Shown here piece by piece: positions 55,141-64,000 of a stretch of 64,000 nt of DNA; position 1 is the stretch's first letter; every line of letters begins with the position of its first letter. The DNA lies in NCBI GenBank assembly GCA_024180945.1, contig JAKSGN010000039.1, positions 62,001 to 126,000 on the forward strand, in the 5' to 3' direction. The stretch comes from Macrophomina tecta. Lineage: Eukaryota; Ascomycota; Dothideomycetes; Botryosphaeriales; Botryosphaeriaceae. The position numbers were made by a program, and so were the translations under genes. The notes beneath the pieces were generated by a model. It saw only the letters and a list, made by a program, of their open reading frames with translations. It searched no databases and was not told the DNA's origin.

Positions 55141-58100
55141 TTACATGGATCGCAACAACAGCTTCTTCGCCGTCGTCGCGGCGTCGGTCGCGGCAGCTCC
55201 TCCAGCGGCGCCTGTGCCCGTCTCCTGGGTGCCCTTGGTGTCGTTGTGGTTGAGGCCGGTGGGCTGGATGAGGTCCATCGGGATGCTGGGCAGGTTGGTG
55301 AAGGTGTTGCGGACGACGAGCGGGCCGGCGATGAGGACGACGAAGATGACGAACATGACGAAATACAGGATGGAGTAGCGCACGACGCGGCGCTTGCGGA
55401 GCTTCGTCTGCTTCAGCGAGTAGATGGGAGGGCGGATCTGGCGGCTGCGGTGCAAGAAAAAAAAGAATGTTAGCTTCCACTCGAATGAAAGTAGATGGCG
55501 GAACAAAGGGGGTGAAGAAGCAGGGCGAAACATACCTCGGACGCAGCCAGAACAGCATGGTAGAATGTAACTTGTCGACGTAGGGCATACACAGCATCGG
55601 CAGCATCATGAACAGGAGCAGATGGCCGAGGCAAAAATCGCCGGCGAAGTAGCCCATCTCGGTAATCTTGGCCAGGAACTCGCGGCCCGGTTGCGAGAGC
55701 GTATGCCATCCCATGGTATACCACTTGCCCGTCCACCACGCGATGTTCGCCGTGTCGGTCTTCAGCTCGCGGGTCAGTGCCAGCGAGACGATCAGCTTGT
55801 AGAACCAACGCTGGATGGCCATCATCGCGATCAGGCCGGTCAGTGCTTTGGCAAAGCTCCAGGCCTCGAGGAAGAACATGACCTCGAAGAATGCGACGTT
55901 TCCGATCACGGCGATGGCGTGCGCGATGGCGGCCAGCACGGCGCCAAACTTCTTGCAGCACATGCTGAGCACGGGGCCCATGCAGCACGCGATGCCGAAG
56001 AAGAAGCCTGCGGCACCGGCATTGACGGCGATGGGACCGAACGCGCACAGCGCGAGACGGACCAGCGAGTTGGTCGGCTTGAGGTCGCTCCTGGAGATGC
56101 CGTCGGGCTGCGTGGCGCCCTGCACGCCCGTCTGCGCGTTGATGAACATGTACGGCACCGCCGTCACCGCGACCAGGAAGAGCGGCCCGACGATCTCGCT
56201 GAAGAAGATGTTGGTGAACTTGGCACGCGGCACGTCGCCGGACAGCTTGGACGACGGGTCGCCGAGCACCTTCTTCTTGAAACCGGTCAAGCGCGTACCT
56301 GAGCGAGCGGCGGGTGTCAGCATACCTGCAGTCGAGTGTGCAGAAAGAGCCCAACTTACGTGAGAGGCGGCAGAAGCCAATCCACGACGCCGCGTGAGAG
56401 CGCGTGTTGCCCCGCGACAGCCAGCGGATGAACTCGCGGTAGTCAATGAAGAAGTCATTCCACGAGAATTGATGCGGGTTAAATAAGAAGGGCGAAATGC
56501 AAAGGGCCAGGAGCGAGACCCAAAAGTAGATGCACCATGCGCCCCAGATGGTCATGGTGGCGAAGAGCAGCATGAGCAGAGAACGGGCGCCGAGGTAGAT
56601 GGACGGGCCAGCGAAGCGGGAATAGAGAATGCTGAAGGGAATGCGAGCGGTAGCAAAGCCGCGCCCAGTGCCGATGTAGCGCGCCCCGCCGAAGGACAGA
56701 TTCGTATACAGGGAGTGCGCGTAGATCTGGCAGACAAAGACTTCGAAGAGGGGCGAGCCAGAGGTAAAGTGCTTTGCCAACCGAGATCCGGCCTGGTACG
56801 GGCCCCGTTCCATGAGTTCTTGCACCGTGAGCGGGACGAAAGAGATGATGATGACCACGAAAATCGACAGTGTCGAGCGGGACACCCAGTCCAGCACCGG
56901 CTGCGTATTGGCGCATCCCGTCGGGTAGAGCGGATCCGTAATTGGCTTGTTGCGGTCATACTTGCACTTGATCGTTTCGTGCCGGAGGGCGCCGAGGTTG
57001 AGGATGACGAACATGAAGAACTGGACCGAGACCATGATGAAGAGGTTGTTGACGTGGAAGCCAGGATGGGCGTAGTAAAAGGACAAAAACCTATCCAGGG
57101 GCAGTTGTGTGCCGAGATAATAGTATTCACGGGACAACATCTGCTCGCCCATGCCGGTGCCGATTTTCGTGATGAAATTCAGGATGGATCCAAAGCTGTC
57201 GCTAATTGTTAGCAAATCTGTCGTGTCATGCGAAGCTGAGCAATACCTACCCAAGATCACGGCCTTTGCCGCACTGGAAGTATTCACAGTGCTTGATGCG
57301 GCCTCCGCGACAGAGCGCCGTCATTCCTGCATAGATATCTTCGTTGAGGTGCAGCCCTTTCTGCGCCTTGGACACGCCGCCGCGCGTGTTCATGAAAATA
57401 CCGTTGATGAAATCCGGATGGCCGTAGTGCAGCTTGCCTCCGATCTCAGCCAAGGTACGGGAGAACATGGTGCCGAACGTCTGCTCTTTGCCTGCGGCAA
57501 CATCGCCAAGTATGCCAATGTTCTCCGAAAAGATGTACTCACGGGCGCCCAGGATAGCGACAGGGTTGAACTTGGGGGCGGGCAAGCCGGGCGTGTACGT
57601 GGAGAAGTGCTCGGTCGAGATTTCCTCGAACTCGGCGAGGACGTTCCTGATCTTCAGACATTCCTCCAGGTAGCAGTCCTGGTTGGCATCGATGAGCTGG
57701 ATGTATTCTCCGCGGTAGAAGATGATGGCATGGTTCTGATTGTCCGACTTGCCGTCTCCCAAGATCGGGTTGCCGGACAAGCGGATGCGGAAGCGCGGGC
57801 GGCGCATCCCGGTCTCTTCCATGATCTCCGAATGGCCGTCGATTAGCGCGGAATAGATGACGGGGTCTTCGCCTTCGTTCTCCGGCGGCTCTTCGTCCAA
57901 ATATGCAATTTGCAGGTCCGGGTACGCGCGCAGCAGGAATTCGGCGTTTTCCCGCTCCTCCTTGGTGAACTTTGCATATCGTTGCATCGCCACGCACATC
58001 TTGAACTTGCGGCGCGCCATGCGTTCCAGTTCTTTCTCCAGAGCGCTCGAGTTGCTCCCGTACATCTGGACTACCTCGGGGTTCTCGACGCGATAAAGCA

Positions 58101-61100
58101 ACTTGATGGCGCGAGCGTAGTTCATGAAGCCTGAGACGGTGCGGTAGAGCGTCTGAGCACGGAGCGAGGACCAAATGCGCGTTCTCAGCGTATACTCGGG
58201 GGCCGCGGATTTGAAGCCGATGCAATAGAAGGGGAGATCATCGATTTTGGACTTTTGCTCGTCCTTTTCCGACGTCACTCCGGTCGACTCCTCGGCGAGG
58301 ATCTTGGTGTCCTTGACGAAGCAGTCCCATTCGTGGGGATACAGCTGCTTCAAGTACTCTAGCAACGTCACACGCGAGTACGGGTCATCTTCGCGGATGA
58401 TCTCCCTGAGCGAGAGCAGAACTTTTTCGCCATAGTGTGGCACCATGACCGTAAACGTAGGCATGTTGTCAACCGGTACCTGAAGAACCCATATCAGATG
58501 CTGTCTTCATCATGTAAAGAAAAGGGGAGAGGAGAAAAAGGGGGGGGGCTACTCACCGGCTCCGGAATAGGCGTCGAAAGCGATTGACCAAAGAACGAGA
58601 TACGACGTTGCGCTTCGCCGTTTGGAGGAAAGTACTCCGTTTTAAAGGCATGGTCCTCCTGCGACACGAAGAACGTAGGCGCTCGTAACGTTCTCTTCCC
58701 GTCCTTCTCGCTCGGAACTTGATGGTAGAGGAGCTTTTGCACATGGTCGATTGCGAGTAGATGCTCCCTGTACATCGAAATGACCACCGCATTCCAGATC
58801 TGCGAGATGAGGATCTTTGGCTTGTACTTGATTTCCATGTCGTTCGTGGCCAGGATCTTGGAGTAAATGCGTTTTGGCAGACGAGAAAAGATATTGCGCC
58901 ACGGCGTCCAGATGGAGATGCCCAGGTAAAAGGAGCGAGCCACCGAAAAGAGGGTGTTGCAGATGACGTACCAAAGGTATGTGTCGAGGAAGAAGAGGCA
59001 CAGGTCGGTGAAAAACATCAAGCCAAGCAAGATTTTGGGCTGGTTCTTGCAGAGGATGTCGGCGGAGCTGCCGAGGATCTTGTCTCCCAGGCAATTGTCG
59101 ATTTTCATCGTCTGCAGCACCCGGATCGGGTCACGGAAGGACAGGGTCAGGAAGAAATACGACTCGGCCAACTTGGCGCCGAAAACCAGGACCCACAATC
59201 CGTACGACATCCACATCTTCTTGCCGTGCAAGACATGGAAGTTGGCGGTGAAGGTGGCACTCGCCAGATATCGCCTGGACTTGGTGTTCATGTAACTGCC
59301 GAAGAGGGCGCCAAGTGGCATGAAGGCAAAGTAGAACAGCGTGACCAAGGCGATGAGAAACTGCACAATTCCGAGCGCGTGGGCGATGCCGCCTGTTTGC
59401 TTCACGCCGAAGATGTAGACAGAGGGAGCGATGTTCAGTGCGAAGATGGCAAGTAAGAACCACATGCGCTTCCTCAGGTGTTGGGCGCCTGGCCACTTGC
59501 GCGGAACATATCTCCATTCGCAGGCTGTCGCGATGATCATGACTACACAGGCCACCTGCGACGGATGTTAGCACCCTTCTCGAGCAGCATCAATCAGCGG
59601 GTGGGGGGCAGCTCACTGTTCCTCCGAGGGCAACTGCAGACCACTGGGCGGCAGGGTGCGGCTTGTTGTTCACTTGCTGCAGATAGTTCTTGGTGTAGAC
59701 GGTCGGCGAATTGTAGGCGGTGTAGAACCAGAAGATGGTGAGATGGATGACCCAGATGCGGTTGAAATTGGTGATCATGTGCCACCACGATCTCGTCTCT
59801 CGGAATGTCTTGAAAAAAGCCTTCTTCCAATTGATCTCCTTGAACTTCAAGTAACGATCCGCCGGCGGCAGGTCCATTAGCCGCGTCTTGTCTTCCAGAG
59901 CAATCCGGTCCAGCCCATCAGGGTACCTGCGGTGTTTGTGTCAGCTACGTTCTCTGATCGCGAGGAAGAACCGGACGCACCAAAACAGCTGGTTCATGTC
60001 ATCGTAGCCGATGACCTGCGAGTGATCGCGTTCGCGACGCACATACTTGCCCTCGAAAATCTCGTATCCTTGGTCTCGGCAGTACGTGTACAGCGGCGTG
60101 ATGACGTCCTGCAGGAAGGAGAACTCGGGGACAGGCTCTTCCCGAGACTGGCAGGCGGGCGAGTGATAATAGTCGTTGGCGCACTTGAAGATGAAGCAGA
60201 GGCATTCCGGCAAGAAGCGCACTTGATTCGCCTCGCCCCAGATGAGCAGGTACAATGCCACTTGCCGGACGCGCTCATGTGGTGACATGCGGTTCATCTG
60301 GCTCTTCCAGCGGTATTCGGCCGCCTCGAGGCTGTTGTCGCCTTCATACTGCTCCTCGCCTTCCGCATTCTCAGCGTCGGCGGCGTTCTTCTTCGCCTTC
60401 TTTCTCTTCTTCCGCTGCTTCTTGCTCTCGCGGGGAGGGATCTCGCCGCTGACATGCTTGCCCGAGTCGTCCAAGTCCATCTGCGCCGCAAAGTACCATT
60501 TGCGGTAGTTGGCGTAGTCCCCGCCGATGTAGTCGGCGTGGAGCGAGAGCAGCGCCTGGTTCGGCGGCATGCGCGACGCTCGCGAGTCCAGCAGGGTCAT
60601 GAAATGGTCGAACATATTCCGCATGCTGTCTCGCTGGAAGCCAAACTTGGCCGTCAGGTCGAGGAAGATCTCCTCGATATCGGTGGCCGACAATGGCGCG
60701 TTCTCATTGGTGGACCATGCGGGATACGGCTCGCGCGAGGCTCTGCCCACGGGTGTGTCGGTGTCGAAAACGACGCTGCTCGTCGGCAGGGAGGTCTCGG
60801 AGCCGGGGCCAGGGCCATAGTGCGGATAGCCCTCGGGCGTGGTGAAGTCGCTGAAGACCTCGGACTGCTCTTCGGAGGTGCGGTATCCGCGGCTGGCGGC
60901 GGGATGGTCGTAGGCATGCTGGTCGTAGCCAGCCTGATCGTAAGCTGCATGGCCATAGTGATCCTGATAGCCCTCCTCGTAGTAGCCTTCGTGGTAGCCG
61001 GCGCCGTCGTAAGGAGCGTAGTCGGAGTAGTAGTTGGCGTTGTCGTCATAATAATAGGCGTCTTGATTGCCGCTGGCGGCAGCGCCGCTGTCATAGTAGG

Positions 61101-61131
61101 TTGAATGATTGGCGTGCTGGTCGGAAGACAT
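55141..61131 (-). CDS. FKS1: 1,3-beta-glucan synthase catalytic subunit
   Basis: Model: complement(join(55141..55444, 55536..56298, 56360..57195, 57251..58479, 58557..59555, 59617..59926, 59981..61131)), 1863 aa. This plasma-membrane GT48 enzyme polymerises UDP-glucose into cell-wall 1,3-beta-glucan and is the echinocandin target. The Tyr/Asp-rich N-tail is followed by the FKS1 domain 1 ([34 protein letters not shown]), membrane segments, the catalytic part ([40 protein letters not shown]), and a second membrane block ending [20 protein letters not shown]. Hot spot 1 reads FLTLSFRDP near residue 622. Hot spot 2 reads DWVSRSTLS near 1326. All six introns are 54-91 bp GT-AG with consistent phases. 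Length is as expected for the family. Confidence 0.97.
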
Positions 61132-63364
61132 GGTGGCCGCCCCAAGGGAGAACGGTACCGCTGTACCGTTCTTGGACAGAGGGGGACTTCAGAGCGAGGG
61201 GAAAGCGAGGGTGGACACGCTGAGCTGACGAGGCAGAGGTTGAACGAGGGTGGGAGGCCAAGCTGGCGGCGTAACAACGTTTCCAGCAGGAAGTGGAGGA
61301 GGAGGCGAACAGGCAACAAGGACAATCCTCCTGCTAAGCCCTCCTCGCATGCGTGCTGTAGATATTTTTTTTTCTCGCAAGCGGATTCAGCCGGGTTCGT
61401 TCGGATTCCGGTATGCTGCGGATGCGATCCTCCCAACGATGATCACCGTGGCCGTTGGACCCAATCGAAGCACCTTGGCTCCGGTGGCGGCTGGGCATCC
61501 AGGTCGGGGCGGGATTGCGAGCAGCCCAATCATGACGCCTTCGAGATGTTTCGCGGTGCTTCGGAGTGCGGAGGCACTGTTGCCAGCCAATGGCAGCGCC
61601 TGGTGCCTGCTCCCGCGTCATCCGCGATCGCCATCCAGGACCTTTCCAAGCCTGGGGAAACGAGAAATTAACATTTGACGGAACGCCCGAGAGCCGTGCC
61701 GGCGTGGCCTGACGACGCGTACACAGCAGGCACAGCCTCTTCGACGCGCTCGGCGGGCGCAGTGCTCCGCGCTGCGGCTTATTAATGGCACTCCTGCTGT
61801 AGCCGCTGCCACTGCTGCCGCCGCCACTGCTGCCGCCGCTCCCGCTTCGCTCGCTGCTACTGGCCGTCGACCTTGCAACGTGGGCCGCCGTGCCGCCGCT
61901 GGAGCTGCTGCTGCTGGGGTCCAAGGGGGTGCTGGGGAGCAGACTGCTTTATCTCCCATGGCGGCAAGCACCGCTGCTGCGCCCTCGTATTGCCATGCCT
62001 CGCTGGCTGGCCGCCTTGTGACGTCGACAGTTGGTTGGGGATGGCATTGTAAGGAGTGAAACTTGGCCAATCCAGCCGCCGCCAGGACCGTCGAGTCGAA
62101 GGACCACGGCACCGTGACTGACCTGCCGGAAGCCACGTCTGAGAGTGAGCATGCTGATATTGCTGCCATCAGGTTCGCGTCCCAGAAGGCCGGTCGTGGT
62201 TGTCAATCGCGGCCCGTCCGTGTGCAGATCTGGCTTTTTAGCGGCTGTCTGAGCGCTGCTTTCAGGTCTGCGGCACCACCGACGGACGCGCACGGTGGAT
62301 TCATGATGCCGCCGCCAGCCTTCCACGAATCCAGCTCCCCGCATGAGAGAGTGCTCGTTGCCATCCGTCCGTGCGACCCTCTCGCATCGTCGAGCGTGCC
62401 TGCGGAGCAGTTCTCGCTGCGGCCTCACTGGGGAAACAATCACCGCCCCCTGACAGCTGCCTTCTCCCGGTCTACTATTGCATGTTCCGCGCCACCGCCG
62501 TCTGTCTACCTGTTATTGTGGGCTATTGTACGCGGCTCCCGGTATTTTAAGAAACGCAGCTTCCTTTTGCACTCGACTGTTCGGCTGGGATGATGATCCC
62601 CCGCTCCATCGCAGGACTTGCTTGCAGAGCGGACTGTACGCGCACGCCTGTGCGGTGGCTCAACCATCCTCAGCCGTGCTACCACGAGCGCTTGAGCCAC
62701 TGCTTCCCTTGCCGTGGCCGTTTTGCTGATCGGCCGTTGTTGCGTCGGTGCGTTTGCCTCTGCACAGCATCCGCAATCGTCCTGCTGCAGGCCTTCGGGT
62801 CCGTGCCGTGGCGCACGCCTGTGCCCGGCTGTCAGCAATCACGCAAGCCGGGGTCCTCTTATCTCTATTCGCGTTCGTATCTGCAAGATACGGACGCTCA
62901 AAAAGTTCTCTGCGTACCATCATCATGCGCCTGTTCCTCTCTACCACGACCGCAGAGCGCGTTTCACCAACCGCAATGGCCCTCACCCCTTGCAGTCAGA
63001 TTGCATCTGCGCAAGCCTCGCCAAGCTCCCCCAGCTCCAGATCGTTTGACGTGCTAGTAAACTCAATGCGCCAGAATGCATCATTACAAGTGCTTATCTA
63101 CTGAGCATCACGTGTGGATCTTGCAGAGCGCCTCCCGAAAGACCGCGCGCCACGGCAGTGGCGTACGGTCCCCGCGATCAACAAGTCTGCATTCCTTCTC
63201 ATGTGCGGAAACCCCCAGTAACTGTGACTCTTTGGTAGTATAGGTATGTATTGTGCCTCGGATCACTACACAATACCTGCCGTCGTGTCTTAGCCGTCGC
63301 GGCCTCTCAGAAACTACCAAATCTCTTGCGCAAAAAAAAAAAACCTCACAGCCGGCCCGCTCAA
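61132..63364. other. 2.2-kb FKS1 upstream / protease downstream region
   Basis: No supportable gene. It should contain the FKS1 promoter and leader. A GCN-rich tract at about 61780-61920 gives Ser/Gly-rich frames by composition. T/A runs occur at 61363-61373 and 63332-63344. Confidence 0.4.
61149..61172 (-). promoter_or_regulatory. 10-bp perfect inverted repeat just upstream of FKS1 ATG
   Basis: AGAACGGTAC and GTACCGTTCT flank a 4-nt spacer, ending 17 nt before the FKS1 start codon. In the mRNA leader it would form a 10-bp hairpin close to the AUG; as DNA it is a palindromic site. Confidence 0.6.
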
Positions 63365-64000
63365 TTACAGCACTGTGATATCCGGAGCATCCCAAACATC
63401 CCAGCCAGCAGAGTCCGCCGGGTCTCCGAACGGCACCAGCGCCGCGAAGCGGATCGTGTAGTTGCCCGGGGCGATCTGCGAGCCGTTGCCCAGGCCACCG
63501 AACCACCAGTACGTGTGGAAGCTGGCCGTGGTCTGCGCGTTGCGGTAGACGTCTTGGACGGGGAAGGTGAAGGTGTCGCTGGCGTTCTGCGTGGCCGGGT
63601 CGAAGTAGCTGTACGAGTCCGCGCCGGCCCAGCCCGTCGCCGGTCCGACGTAGCCGTTCTCGCCCACCACGGGTGGATATTGCCACTGGTCCTCCGTCCA
63701 GCCGGGCTCGTAGATCTGGGCAGTCGGGCGTCAGCATGTCGCCGGCTGCGCGAGGCGAGAGCGTACTCACATCCCAACGGATCTCTTCCGTGCCCCACTT
63801 CAGCTTCACGTACACCTTGGGGAAGTCTTGGGCTGTCCGGCTGAGGTTGAAGGTGTAGCTGTTGCGGTCATGGTCAGCTGGTGTGCCCAAGCTCGTTCAG
63901 AAGGCGGGTTGCGCACTAGGACTTGGTCTTGATGCTCTCATTCGTGATTCCCGAGGTCGAGAAGGGGTACGTGTTTTCAAAAATCGGTGTCAGCTCTTGC
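63365..64000 (-). CDS. subtilisin-like secreted protease, C-terminal part (cut by window end)
   Basis: Visible exons: 63365..63715, 63771..63858, and an upstream one from about 63917 past the window end. The product is the C-terminal Fn3-like domain of fungal subtilase-family (S8) serine proteases: PIFENTYPFSTSGITNESIK, YTFNLSRTAQDFPKVYVKLK, IYEPGWTEDQWQYPPVVGEN, GYVGPATGWAGADSYSYFDP and a final strand NYTIRFAALVPFGDP, ending DVWDAPDITVL. The catalytic domain lies outside the window. The 55-bp intron (GTGAGT...GCCCAG) is clear. The donor of the upstream intron is uncertain: GTGCGC at 63911-63916 or GTCCTA a few bases earlier. Confidence 0.8.

Noticed and set aside
61334..61924. Minus-strand Ser/Gly-rich frame upstream of FKS1
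   Set aside because: It arises from a GCN-rich repeat tract, has no known domain and no convincing splice or start context; probably leader or promoter DNA.
1..64000. CRISPR arrays, operons, ribosome binding sites
   Set aside because: The DNA is eukaryotic with spliceosomal introns; no regularly spaced repeats were seen.

Overview
The window is nuclear DNA of a filamentous ascomycete (Pezizomycotina). Genes carry many short introns (about 50-90 bp) with GT-AG ends and CTAAC/CTGAC-like branch sites. Several products are typical of this group: Som1, a HeLo-NACHT-ankyrin protein, a DUF6536 membrane protein, Zn2Cys6 regulators and FKS1. A Dothideomycete is a plausible but unproven guess. All gene models were spliced by eye from the sequence; exon joins are given because no single open frame shows most of these proteins.

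Left part (about 1-27 kb), mostly housekeeping: MRF1 (mitochondrial release factor), a TMEM234-like protein, UTP15, MRPL22 (uL22m), PRP24 with a long Q-rich N-terminal extension, a nine-exon cytochrome P450, an unassigned coding-like stretch (15.3-16.8 kb), APM3 (AP-3 mu), COX9, TAF8, SOM1, an XRCC2-like RAD51 paralogue and a DUF6536 membrane protein. Several pairs are divergent and share short promoters (TMEM234/UTP15, COX9/TAF8, SOM1/XRCC2-like).

Middle part (27-40 kb), accessory: an MDR oxidoreductase diverging from a Zn2Cys6 regulator, a small cupin, a TENA/THI-4 (thiaminase II fold) protein with a likely GC-AG intron, and a haem aldoxime dehydratase. Together they could be a small catabolic cluster. 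Next comes a 1272-residue HeLo-NACHT-ankyrin-ZZ protein of the fungal NLR type.

40-47 kb: three co-directional minus-strand genes form a coherent sugar module: a Zn2Cys6 regulator, a GH32 invertase/inulinase-type enzyme without a signal peptide, and an MFS sugar transporter. This fits import of a fructosyl sugar, hydrolysis inside the cell and local control.

48-55 kb: an intact 14-exon DAL5-type MFS transporter lies beside three broken genes: a quercetinase-like bicupin, an NmrA-like reductase and a Zn2Cys6 regulator. Their stops, frameshifts, lost splice donor and lost zinc ligand suggest a decayed metabolic locus.

Right end: FKS1 (1,3-beta-glucan synthase, seven exons, 1863 aa), with a 10-bp inverted repeat just upstream of its start codon, then a 2.2-kb gene-poor stretch, then the C-terminal end of a secreted subtilisin-like protease cut by the window edge.
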